Source: Exiguobacterium indicum HHS 31 (lineage in GTDB: Bacteria > Bacillota > Bacilli > Exiguobacteriales > Exiguobacteriaceae). Taken from it: a DNA stretch of 64,000 nucleotides. Numbering within the stretch: position 1 is the stretch's first letter; each line of letters begins with the position of its first letter. The translations under genes and the position numbers were made by a program. The notes beneath the pieces were generated by a model that searched no databases, was not told where the DNA came from, and was given only the letters and a program-made list of their open reading frames with translations. This document shows positions 25,619 to 33,600 of the stretch, piece after piece. The stretch spans positions 124,001 to 188,000 of the forward strand of contig NZ_MPSZ01000006.1 in NCBI RefSeq assembly GCF_001939065.1, in the 5' to 3' direction.

Positions 25619-27184
25619 ATGCCATCCTTGTTTCTTTTTACGATCGTCTATCTGATTCCGACCTTCATCATGTTCTACATGTCGATTGATATATTTTTAC
25701 GCAATCCATCACGTCCGCAACACCGACTGCTTAGCTTATTCACGTTCGCTTACGGGATGTTGTTCCTTGGTGAATTTTTCCGGAATGCCTCCCCGATCGA
25801 GTTTAGTCCGGCATTCGTGACCTACTGGTTCGGAAATGCTGGTCTGATCGTCTTCAGTACATCGCTCCACTTCATCTTTCGCGTCTCGAATTTGTGGAAA
25901 CGAATGCCACGTTTACTGTACCCATGGATCTTCTATCTTCCGATGGGCGTCGTGCTGACGACATACGTATTCCAGACGAACGTCATCAACAGTCAGCAAT
26001 TCACACAGGTCGGACAGTTCATCTATCCTGAATTCAACACACAATATCTAGTGACGATGACGATCGGGAACATCTTCCATCTCCTCGTCATCGGTCTGCT
26101 CGTGTACGCACGGACACACTTGAAAGATGCGCGTCGTGGCATTATCAACGTCTTACTCAGTGTCGCGATTCTCGTTCTCGCGTGGGATATCGTCTTCGGC
26201 TACTGGTCGTTCTACGGCATCATGCCACCGTATGCCTATATGTATGGCGGTTTGTTCTGGGCAGGAGCACTGGCAATCGCAATGCGCCGATTCGATTATC
26301 TCGCGTCCTATCAGAAGCGTTTCGCGACGCTCTACAATTTGAATCCTTCGGCAATCCTGCTGCTCGACCGGGATGGACGAATCGAGAGTGCCAACCCAGC
26401 CGCTCATCGGCTGTTTGAGACCGATGACTTAACGGCATGTACGTTTTCGACCTACTTGCCGGATAAAAAACAAGCCGATTGGTCGCTGCATTATATGACG
26501 CACTTTTTATCGCAACGTAAGTTCAATGAATTCGAGACGAAGATTTTGACAGCACAACAACAAGAACGCTACGTCGTCATGGATGCCGATTTCGTCTTCA
26601 TCGAACAAGAGCTGCACGGGATGCTGTTGATTCGTGATATCCAGTCCTTCAAGGAAGCGGAGCAGACGATTCGTTTCTTCGCCTACCACGATCCGTTGAC
26701 GAAGATTGCGAATCGCCGGAGCTTTTATGAACGTGCAGCGCAAGAGTTACTCGAGCTTGATCATATCGCGATCATCGTCGTCGACCTCGATGGTTTCAAA
26801 GCCATCAACGATACGTATGGACATCAAATCGGTGACGCCTTCTTGATTCATATCGCTCGCCTACTAGAACATCATGCGGAACAGAATGGGTTCGCTGCCC
26901 GTGTCGGTGGCGACGAATTCTTCTTACTCTATCGTCATCCGTCTGTCGCTACGCTCCATGCCTATGCTGCGAATTTGTTGACGTACTTGCAAGACAACCC
27001 TTACCGGTTCGCTGAAGAAACCATTGAAATCCGAACGAGCATCGGACTCAGCTACTCACCCAATCACGGCGTCGATCTCGACACGCTGATTCAGCATGCT
27101 GACCAAGCGATGTATCGCGTCAAACATGCCGGAAAGAACGATTATTTCATTCATGATACGATGGACTCGACGCAACGATCCTAA
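25619..27184 (+). CDS. Membrane diguanylate cyclase (7TM-PAS-GGDEF)
   Basis: This 521-residue protein has about seven N-terminal membrane helices (residues 1-225, the histidine-kinase N-terminal 7TM type), a PAS-like domain (about 240-340, starting YNLNPSAILLLDRDG) and a C-terminal GGDEF domain (about 350-515). The catalytic loop RVGGDEFF is intact, and the metal Asp (VVDLDGF) and NDTYGH are present, so it should make c-di-GMP. No RxxD inhibitory site was recognised just before GGDEF. It is followed at 12 bp by an ion-channel-like gene, so they may be cotranscribed. Confidence 0.92.
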   Translation: MPSLFLFTIVYLIPTFIMFYMSIDIFLRNPSRPQHRLLSLFTFAYGMLFLGEFFRNASPIEFSPAFVTYWFGNAGLIVFSTSLHFIFRVSNLWKRMPRLLYPWIFYLPMGVVLTTYVFQTNVINSQQFTQVGQFIYPEFNTQYLVTMTIGNIFHLLVIGLLVYARTHLKDARRGIINVLLSVAILVLAWDIVFGYWSFYGIMPPYAYMYGGLFWAGALAIAMRRFDYLASYQKRFATLYNLNPSAILLLDRDGRIESANPAAHRLFETDDLTACTFSTYLPDKKQADWSLHYMTHFLSQRKFNEFETKILTAQQQERYVVMDADFVFIEQELHGMLLIRDIQSFKEAEQTIRFFAYHDPLTKIANRRSFYERAAQELLELDHIAIIVVDLDGFKAINDTYGHQIGDAFLIHIARLLEHHAEQNGFAARVGGDEFFLLYRHPSVATLHAYAANLLTYLQDNPYRFAEETIEIRTSIGLSYSPNHGVDLDTLIQHADQAMYRVKHAGKNDYFIHDTMDSTQRS

Positions 27185-27196
27185 AGGAGAGATTCC

Positions 27197-27526
27197 ATGA
27201 TTTCTGTACTGACGATTTTTTCACGCTTATTCAAGGGATTGCGCCGCGCCTTTCACTTATCTTACTTTCGTGGTCTATTGATTCTCTGCCTGTTGACGCT
27301 CGTCTCTGGAACGATCTTCTATAGCACGGAAGAAAACCTGTCGATGGTGGATGCACTTTACTTTTGTATCACGACACTAAGTACGGTTGGGCATCCAACA
27401 TTCGTTCCAACGACGACGCTCGGTAAGGTCTTTACGATGGCATATATCACGATCGGCTGCGGGCTGTTCTTAACACTGATTGCCACGTTATCGTATGTCC
27501 TGATTAAACAACCGGAGGATGAATAA
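27197..27526 (+). CDS. Two-TM potassium-channel-like protein
   Basis: This 109-residue protein has two membrane helices (about 25-43 and 78-101) around a pore loop (DALYFCITTLSTVGHPTF), the layout of the Ion_trans_2 channel pore. The selectivity filter reads STVGHP instead of the usual TVGYGD. It lacks an RCK domain. GGAGAG lies 8 bases before the ATG. It sits between the diguanylate cyclase and an unknown gene with short gaps, so it is probably in the same operon. Confidence 0.75.
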   Translation: MISVLTIFSRLFKGLRRAFHLSYFRGLLILCLLTLVSGTIFYSTEENLSMVDALYFCITTLSTVGHPTFVPTTTLGKVFTMAYITIGCGLFLTLIATLSYVLIKQPEDE

Positions 27527-27539
27527 GGGGGAATGATCC

Positions 27540-28190
27540 ATGCGCCAAGCTGCCATCCAAAATAATTTCGATTGGTGTCGCCTCGTCTGTGAGTCAGCCG
27601 GTTGCCGGGTGACGGAAACTGATTCGACCTGGCACGCTCAAGGAAGCGTACCGAGCTATTATCCGGAACTGATGGTCCGGCTTCCCCATCAGCGAATTGG
27701 TGTCACGGATGTCTACAGTATCAAGGACTGCACGGCAAGCTATGATTTCTCGAGTGCCGGTCTCAGTCATCTGTTCACAGCGGAATGGATGACCCGCCCT
27801 GCCATACTCGATCGCCGTGCTCTTCCCGTCGATTGGTCCGTCGTGACGGATCTCGATCAGTTCGCTCGCTTCCAGGCTATCCAGGCAACACCGGAGTTGC
27901 CCACAACGTTATGGCAACATCCCGCTGTCCGCTTCTTCTATTCGGAGGCGCAACAAGCAAGTTGCATCGCCTACTCGAATCAAGTGACGACCGGACTGAC
28001 GTACGTCAATTCCGATTACCTCGACGAACGCTTATGGGATGATATCGCACGTTTGAGTTCAGCACATTTTCCCGGTCAATCGCTCGTCGGTTACGAGTAT
28101 GGCGATCACCTGATCACAGCGCTTGAATCCGGCTTTGACGACGTTGGTCCACTCGCGATCTGGATTCGCACGACGCATGATCACACATGA
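27540..28190 (+). CDS. Unknown protein, possibly GNAT-like fold
   Basis: This 216-residue soluble protein I do not recognise with certainty. The last part (SLVGYEYGDHLITALESGFDDVGPLAIWIR) looks like the closing strands of a GNAT-type acyltransferase, but a clear acetyl-CoA loop is missing. It has many aromatic residues and several Cys (C13, C17, C22 near the start). GGGGG lies 9 bases before the ATG. It lies 13 bp after the ion-channel gene and before a two-way terminator, so it seems to end that operon. Confidence 0.65.
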   Translation: MRQAAIQNNFDWCRLVCESAGCRVTETDSTWHAQGSVPSYYPELMVRLPHQRIGVTDVYSIKDCTASYDFSSAGLSHLFTAEWMTRPAILDRRALPVDWSVVTDLDQFARFQAIQATPELPTTLWQHPAVRFFYSEAQQASCIAYSNQVTTGLTYVNSDYLDERLWDDIARLSSAHFPGQSLVGYEYGDHLITALESGFDDVGPLAIWIRTTHDHT

Positions 28191-28245
28191 AAAAACCGAA
28201 CCGATTCCCTTCCTCTTGACGAAGATGAATCGGTTCGGTTTTTTT
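28190..28245. terminator. Two-way terminator between unknown gene and mgtE
   Basis: AAAAAACCGAACCGATTC and GAATCGGTTCGGTTTTTT pair perfectly around a loop. The mgtE stop codon lies at its edge. Confidence 0.92.
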
Positions 28246-29611
28246 ACATCAAGCGGCTAATGAATGCCGTTGCAATCCCGAAGTAGACGAGGAGCGATAA
28301 GATATCGTTCAACGTCGTGATCAATGGTCCGGATGCGATTGCTGGGTCAATCTTTAGGCGATGTAAGATGAGCGGAATGATTGTTCCAGCAAGTGTCCCA
28401 AAGATCAACGTGATGACGAGCGAACTGCCGACGACAAGTCCTAAGACGGCACTTCCTTGCCAGACGTAGGCGATGACGGCGATCAAGATACCACAAATGA
28501 CACCAATGATTAAACCAACCCAGAGCTCCCGTAGGATCAACCGAGTCGCGACCCGCTTATCGACTTCACGCGTGATCAATCCGCGGACGACAACCGCGAG
28601 CGATTGGGTACCGGTATTTCCGGTCATACCAGCAATCATCGGCATGAAGAAGGCGAGCGCGACGACTTTTGAGAGCGTCTCTTCGAACTGACTGATGATT
28701 GATCCAGAGACGAGCCCGATGAACAGTAGCAAGACGAGCCACGGTAAGCGACGGGTCGCAGCAATCCACGGCTTCGTCTCGAAATCAATCGATTTACCGG
28801 ATGCCGAGAGTTTCTCGATGTCTTCGTTTGCTTCTTCCCGTAAGACGTCAAGCGCATCATCGACCGTGATCAATCCAACGAGAATGTCGCCCTCGACGAC
28901 GGGTAACGAGACGAGATCATAGCGTTCGAACAGTTGCGCGACCTCTTCCTGATCGGTCTCTGCCGCTACCCGAATCACCTTCGTCTCCATGACGTCACTA
29001 ATCCGTTCCGTGTTTTCAGCTAAGATGACATCCCGGTATGAGATGACACCAACGAGTTCACTGAGTTGATTGACGACGTAGACATAGTTGATCGTCTCCG
29101 AATATTCGATGTAGTCGCGCATCTTCTCGACTGTCTCACCGACCGTGAAATCCTCTCCGACCCAGATGAACCGGTTCGTCATCAAGCGCCCTGCCGTTTC
29201 CGGTGGATACGTCAAGAGATTGCGGACGATCAGAGCCTCGTCCGTCCGCATGCTTCCAAGCAAGCGGTCAGTCTCTTCCGGTCCCAGTTCCTCGAGTAAA
29301 TCCGCGACGTCATCGTTCTCCATTAAATCGAGGACGTGCCCGGCACGCTCGACGTCTAAACGACGTAAGACGGCGAGACGTTGCTCCCCTTCGAGCTCCT
29401 CGAGGACATCCGCCAATCGCTCGTGATCCAGATAGTCGAGGAGTCGTGCCTGATCGTCTTCGCCCAACTCTTCATACACTTGCGCGATATCATACGGATA
29501 GACCTCTTCGATGACTTGCTGTGCTTGCTCCCGCTTTTCCTTCGCGAGCGCATCGAGCAATAACCACTTCCATTGTTGTTCTGCTGTCTGACGCAATCTC
29601 CTCACCCCCAT
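28244..29611 (-). CDS. mgtE: MgtE magnesium transporter
   Basis: This 455-residue protein has the MgtE layout: a helical, acidic N domain (residues 25-130), two CBS domains (about 135-255) that sense cytoplasmic Mg2+, a plug helix and five membrane helices (about 285-455) with the Mg-pore segment near PMIAGMTGNTGTQSLAVVVRG. The start is less sure because only AAAGG, about 11 bases away, precedes the ATG. No M-box riboswitch, common before mgtE in Bacillus, was found upstream. Confidence 0.95.
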   Translation of the reverse strand: MGVRRLRQTAEQQWKWLLLDALAKEKREQAQQVIEEVYPYDIAQVYEELGEDDQARLLDYLDHERLADVLEELEGEQRLAVLRRLDVERAGHVLDLMENDDVADLLEELGPEETDRLLGSMRTDEALIVRNLLTYPPETAGRLMTNRFIWVGEDFTVGETVEKMRDYIEYSETINYVYVVNQLSELVGVISYRDVILAENTERISDVMETKVIRVAAETDQEEVAQLFERYDLVSLPVVEGDILVGLITVDDALDVLREEANEDIEKLSASGKSIDFETKPWIAATRRLPWLVLLLFIGLVSGSIISQFEETLSKVVALAFFMPMIAGMTGNTGTQSLAVVVRGLITREVDKRVATRLILRELWVGLIIGVICGILIAVIAYVWQGSAVLGLVVGSSLVITLIFGTLAGTIIPLILHRLKIDPAIASGPLITTLNDILSLLVYFGIATAFISRLM

Positions 29612-29669
29612 TACGATTCTGCCTTTTCATCTTAGCACGAGTTGATTCGCGATCGATATCGAAAAACAG

Positions 29670-29698
29670 TTGACATCTGTTTCCTATGGCTTTAAAGT
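29670..29698 (+). promoter_or_regulatory. mntBCA promoter P1
   Basis: TTGACA and TAAAGT are 17 bp apart. MntR-like box 1 begins at the last base of the -10 and runs across the start site. Confidence 0.6.
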
Positions 29699-29713
29699 TT
29701 GCCTTAAGGAAAC
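29698..29713. promoter_or_regulatory. MntR-like box 1
   Basis: TTTGCCTTAAGGAAAC matches, from memory, the operator of the manganese repressor MntR in Bacillus. It is a near-palindrome (TTTgCCTTAAGGaAA). A second copy, TTTGCCCTAAGGAAAC, lies 72 bp further on. Confidence 0.75.
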
Positions 29714-29769
29714 ATTATTTGTAGACCGAATCTTTTTCCAGTGATTGGAGTTAAAATTTTTACCCTTTT

Positions 29770-29785
29770 TTTGCCCTAAGGAAAC
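29770..29785. promoter_or_regulatory. MntR-like box 2
   Basis: TTTGCCCTAAGGAAAC differs from box 1 in one base. It covers the -35 of a second promoter. Confidence 0.75.
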
Positions 29786-29799
29786 TTTCCTTCTATATA
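29771..29799 (+). promoter_or_regulatory. mntBCA promoter P2
   Basis: TTGCCC and TATATA are 17 bp apart, ending 27 bases before the mntB ATG. The -35 lies inside MntR-like box 2. Confidence 0.5.
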
Positions 29800-29825
29800 C
29801 CACAAAACCAAAGGAGTGATCATTC

Positions 29826-30563
29826 ATGTACGCCCTTGACGTTGATCGTCTCACCGTCTCTTATTTTGATACCCATGCACTCGACGGAGTGTCCGTTCGC
29901 CTCCCGGTCGCTTCGTTGATTGGCATCATCGGACCGAACGGTGCTGGTAAATCCACATTCTTAAAAGCCGTCCTCGGTCTGATCCCGGCTCGTATCGAGC
30001 AGTTACGCGTGCTCGACCAATCACTCGAAGACGTCCGGTCACGCGTCGCTTATGTTCCACAACGAAGTGCAATTGATTGGGATTTCCCGGTTCGTGTGCA
30101 GGACGTCGTGTTGATGGGCTGTTATCCGAAGCTCGGCTTATTCAAACGACCATCGAAAGCACAAAAAGCGTTCGCCATGGATTGTCTCGAACGCGTCGGT
30201 ATGTCCGATCATGCTGAACGCCAAATCGGTGAACTGTCAGGCGGACAGCAACAACGGGTCTTTCTGGCGCGTGCCCTTGCCCAAGAAGCAGAGCTACTAT
30301 TGCTGGACGAACCGTTCGTCGGCATCGATGTCGCGAGTGAGCAGATGATCATCGAGCTCTTACGGACACTCCGAGCCGAAGGGCGGACGATTGTCGTCGT
30401 CCACCATGATTTGCATAAAGCAGAAGACTATTTCGACACATTGATGCTGTTGAACAAACAACTGATCGCTGTCGGTCCACCGTCTGATATCTTGACACCG
30501 GAATGGCTCGAACCAGCGTATGGCTTACCGCTATTCGAACGACGCAAGGAGGGACAAGGATGA
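29826..30563 (+). CDS. mntB: Manganese ABC transporter ATPase
   Basis: This 245-residue ABC ATPase of the metal (MZT) family has Walker A GPNGAGKST near 38-46, signature LSGGQQQRVFLARAL and Walker B LLLLDEPFVGID followed by the switch His in VVVHHDL. It overlaps the permease gene by 4 bp (ATGA). The MntR-like boxes upstream and the binding-protein type indicate manganese rather than zinc. Confidence 0.93.
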   Translation: MYALDVDRLTVSYFDTHALDGVSVRLPVASLIGIIGPNGAGKSTFLKAVLGLIPARIEQLRVLDQSLEDVRSRVAYVPQRSAIDWDFPVRVQDVVLMGCYPKLGLFKRPSKAQKAFAMDCLERVGMSDHAERQIGELSGGQQQRVFLARALAQEAELLLLDEPFVGIDVASEQMIIELLRTLRAEGRTIVVVHHDLHKAEDYFDTLMLLNKQLIAVGPPSDILTPEWLEPAYGLPLFERRKEGQG

Positions 30564-31405
30564 CGTTCATCGAGGCATTACTTCAGTATGAGTTCTTACA
30601 AAAAGCGATGATCACCGCCGTCATGGTCGGCATCATCTGTGGTGTGATCGGCTGTTTCATCATCCTTCGCGGAATGTCGTTGATGGGGGATGCAATCTCG
30701 CACGCCGTTTTACCTGGTGTTGCGATTTCCTATCTACTCGGAATCAACTTCCTGATCGGTGCTGTCGTGACGGGTCTCGTGACCGCACTCGGAATCGGCT
30801 TCGTTAGCCAGAACAGTCGCATCAAGAACGATACGGCAATCGGAATCATGTTCACATCCGCCTTCGCCCTCGGGATCATCCTGATTTCGTTCTTACGTAG
30901 CAGTAGCGATCTCTATCACATTCTGTTTGGTAACGTCCTCGCGGTCCGTCCGAGCGACATGTGGATGACCGTCATCATCGGATTGATCGTCCTCGGTGGA
31001 ATCTTCTTGTTCTACAAAGAGTTGCTGATCAGCTCGTTTGATCCGACGATGGCGCAAGCCTATGGACTATCGACGCGTTGGATTCATTACGGACTGATGA
31101 CGTTACTAACACTCGTCACCGTCGCTTCACTTCAGACCGTCGGCATCATCCTCGTCGTCGCGATGCTGATCACACCGGCAGCGACCGCGTATTTACTGAC
31201 GAACCGCCTCTCACGGATGCTGTTCCTAGCGGGAGGCTTCGGTACGTTGTCCGCCATCATCGGACTGTATTTCAGCTTTACCTATAATCTATCTTCCGGT
31301 GCGTCGATCGTCCTCGTCGCGACGACGTTGTTCGCCCTCGTCTTCGTCTTCTCACCACGTCACGGTCTGATGCGTCACCGGAAACGAAAGGAGTCTACTG
31401 TATGA
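30560..31405 (+). CDS. mntC: Manganese ABC transporter permease
   Basis: This 281-residue permease of the ABC-3 family has eight or nine predicted membrane helices. The family pattern MGDAISHAVLPGVAISYLLG near residues 38-57 and the Ala/Gly-rich ITPAATAYLL segment are present. A longer frame opens at 30503, but AAGGAGGG fits the ATG at 30560, which overlaps the mntB stop. Its end overlaps the lipoprotein start by 4 bp. Confidence 0.93.
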   Translation: MTFIEALLQYEFLQKAMITAVMVGIICGVIGCFIILRGMSLMGDAISHAVLPGVAISYLLGINFLIGAVVTGLVTALGIGFVSQNSRIKNDTAIGIMFTSAFALGIILISFLRSSSDLYHILFGNVLAVRPSDMWMTVIIGLIVLGGIFLFYKELLISSFDPTMAQAYGLSTRWIHYGLMTLLTLVTVASLQTVGIILVVAMLITPAATAYLLTNRLSRMLFLAGGFGTLSAIIGLYFSFTYNLSSGASIVLVATTLFALVFVFSPRHGLMRHRKRKESTV

Positions 31406-32319
31406 AATTAAAACTTTTTCTGTTCGTCCTCCTCAGCACGGTCTTGCTTGCTGCTTGTTCGACACCTGCAGAAGATAACGGGAAGCTGAAGGTCGTTGCG
31501 ACATATTCGATTCTCGCTGACCTCGCACGTGAGGTCGGTGGTGAACATGTCGATGTCCACAGCATGGTCAAGATCGGGGCAAACCCGCACGAGTATGATC
31601 CACTTCCAGCAGACGTACAAGCGATGGCAGATGCTGACGTCGTCTTCTACAACGGGTTGAACCTGGAAGCCGGCGGTGCGTGGTTCGATAAACTCCGGGC
31701 AACGACTGGCAAAGACGCGTCTGACGCACCAGTCTATCGTTTAAGCAAAGGCGTCGAACCGAAATACCTGACGACGAAGGGCAAAGAATCGGAGACTGAT
31801 CCGCATGCGTGGCTCGATATAAGCAATGGGATTCGCTACGTCGAAAACGTCAAGCAGGCATTAATCAAGGAAGATCCGAAGCACAAAGCCGACTACGAAA
31901 AAAATGCCGATGCCTATATTAAAAAATTGCAGACGCTTGATCAGGAAGCGAAAAAGCAGTTTGCCGCTATTCCGAAAGCAGAACGTCATCTCGTCACGAG
32001 CGAAGGAGCCTTCAAATACTTCGGAACTGCCTATGACGTCAAAGCGGATTATATTTGGGAGATCAACTCAGATAATCAAGGAACTCCGGCTCAAGTCCGC
32101 CGGATCGTCGATACGATCAAGGAGCAAGATATCCCTGTCCTGTTCGTCGAAACGAGCGTCGATCGGCGGAGCATGGAAACCGTCTCAAGGGAGACTGGTG
32201 TTCCGATCGGTGGTACTCTCTTCACTGACTCACTCGGTGCACCGGGTAAGGATGGCGACACTTACTACAGCATGATGCAAGCAAACATCGAGACGATCAC
32301 GGAAGCACTCGCCAAGTAA
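31402..32319 (+). CDS. mntA: Manganese-binding lipoprotein
   Basis: This 305-residue cluster A-I binding protein of the PsaA/MntC type has a lipobox LLAAC (Cys19). The four likely metal ligands are His63 (NPHEYDP), His135 (DPHAWLD), Glu201 (TSEGAF) and Asp276 (TDSLG). The Glu/Asp pair is the manganese pattern, whereas zinc homologues carry a third His. There is no His-rich loop, which again argues against zinc. It completes the mntBCA operon. Confidence 0.94.
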   Translation: MKLKLFLFVLLSTVLLAACSTPAEDNGKLKVVATYSILADLAREVGGEHVDVHSMVKIGANPHEYDPLPADVQAMADADVVFYNGLNLEAGGAWFDKLRATTGKDASDAPVYRLSKGVEPKYLTTKGKESETDPHAWLDISNGIRYVENVKQALIKEDPKHKADYEKNADAYIKKLQTLDQEAKKQFAAIPKAERHLVTSEGAFKYFGTAYDVKADYIWEINSDNQGTPAQVRRIVDTIKEQDIPVLFVETSVDRRSMETVSRETGVPIGGTLFTDSLGAPGKDGDTYYSMMQANIETITEALAK

Positions 32320-32395
32320 GCGTCAACAAATCGTCACGCCTTCTCGATACGTCTTTCCTTATAATGAAGGCAAGACGATGAAAGAGAGGCACATT

Positions 32396-32908
32396 ATGCA
32401 AACAGGACTATATCGTTACGCCTTTCCCCTCAGTATCAGCCTGTTGCTCGCTGCATGCGGAACAGCTGATCAAACGGGTGCTCCGAAGACAGAACAGACG
32501 AATCACGGAGATCATGCTGACCATGCCAGCCACGGTGCTGGTGATCAACTCGAGAAGACCGCGGGACCAGACACGTTACCCGCTTTTCTGAACGAACAGG
32601 ATGAGTCGATCCAAACGATTTACCGCTCCGTCGCTAAACATCCTGATCTCTTGAAGAAGATGCCTTGTTATTGTGGTTGCGGTGAATCTGCTGGTCATAC
32701 AAGCAACTATGACTGCTTCATCGAAGAGCAGACTGCTAGTTCCACGACCTGGACGACGCACGGCATCACGTGCGGCACCTGTCTCGATATCGCAGCACAG
32801 TCGATCGTTGCTTATCAAAAAGGTAGCTCCGTCAAGGAAATCCGGACTGCCATCGATCAAGCTTATAAGAAGACCGGTGTCACACCGACGCCAACTCCGG
32901 CACTTTAA
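32396..32908 (+). CDS. PCYCGC-motif lipoprotein
   Basis: This 170-residue exported lipoprotein has a lipobox LLAAC (Cys21), a His-rich linker (about 37-46, HGDHADHASH) and a C-terminal domain with the PCYCGCG motif (Cys91, 93, 95), Cys107 and a CGTC pair (Cys126, 129). Members of this family (PCYCGC motif-containing lipoproteins) are widespread in Bacilli without a firm role. The Cys and His pattern suggests metal (perhaps copper) binding, which is inference. AGAGG lies 6 bases before the ATG at 32396, and an upstream TATAAT lies at 32360. It is probably a separate unit after mntA. Confidence 0.82.
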   Translation: MQTGLYRYAFPLSISLLLAACGTADQTGAPKTEQTNHGDHADHASHGAGDQLEKTAGPDTLPAFLNEQDESIQTIYRSVAKHPDLLKKMPCYCGCGESAGHTSNYDCFIEEQTASSTTWTTHGITCGTCLDIAAQSIVAYQKGSSVKEIRTAIDQAYKKTGVTPTPTPAL

Positions 32909-32910
32909 TA

Positions 32911-32961
32911 AACAGTCCGCCCTCCTCGCGATGAACGTCAGGAAAGGCGGACTGCTTTTTC
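32911..32961. terminator. Terminator after the PCYCGC gene
   Basis: AGTCCGCC and GGCGGACT pair around a long loop, with TTTTT on the plus strand. It also lies just past the stop of the converging minus-strand gene. Confidence 0.8.
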
Positions 32962-32979
32962 ATGTTCCGTTTTTCTGTC

Positions 32980-33420
32980 TCATGTGGAGCGCTCTTGACT
33001 TCTAGCTCGCAAGACGAGCGGCCGACCCGACAACAGCTCATCCAGTTGATAGTACGTATGCGCCCGAATCGGTCGATCCGTTCGTGGCAGATGACGGAGC
33101 TCGTATGCCACTTCGAGTAAGTAAAATTTGTATTCCTCCCCTTCATCAAAACCGAAGCTCGCGCGACGTTCTTCGATATACGCTAGGACACGCTCCTGTT
33201 GCGAGAACGAGAGCCGCTGGACTTGTGGGGCAAGTGCCTCGTGCGGAGAGAGCACGATTTCCCGCTCCGTGCGATACAGTCGATGCATGACGCCACCACT
33301 TTGACGCAAGGCAATCAAACGCGCGGGTCGATACGGACGTGGGTGCGGATGCGCATGGACGAGGTAACGTTCAATCGTGACTTGAGTCGGTCCTGCCGGT
33401 AGAGAGATGACGTCATACAT
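32980..33420 (-). CDS. Unknown soluble protein
   Basis: This 146-residue protein belongs to no family I recognise. It has no membrane segment or signal peptide. It is rich in Arg, His and Pro, especially near HAHPHPRPYRPARL (about residues 22-35), and ends in a charged helical part (QERVLAYIEERRASFGFDEGEEYKFYLLEVAYEL). AAGGAG lies 10 bases before the ATG, so translation is likely. It forms a single-gene unit between converging and diverging neighbours. Confidence 0.6.
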   Translation of the reverse strand: MYDVISLPAGPTQVTIERYLVHAHPHPRPYRPARLIALRQSGGVMHRLYRTEREIVLSPHEALAPQVQRLSFSQQERVLAYIEERRASFGFDEGEEYKFYLLEVAYELRHLPRTDRPIRAHTYYQLDELLSGRPLVLRARSQERST

Positions 33421-33600
33421 ACAAAATCGCTCCTTCTCAAAAGTTGATAGCTACTCTCATATGCTACCATATCTATCCAGCATTCTTACGTTGACGACAG
33501 AAGGGGAATCGGTTTTCAAAGTTTCGCAATTGGTTTTAAGACCGAGCGGGGGTGGAACAGATGGAGAGAAACGATTCCTATCTGGAAAGGATGATTGTCG

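Noticed and set aside
29612-29825. Possible M-box (Mg riboswitch) before mgtE
   Set aside because: None of the conserved M-box blocks were found; the region is filled by the mntBCA promoters and MntR-like boxes on the other strand.
33535-33575. GGGGGTGGAACAG before the zinc-type oxidoreductase gene, like a T-box motif
   Set aside because: No stem I, specifier loop, antiterminator partner or terminator could be read, and the downstream gene is not an amino-acid or tRNA gene.
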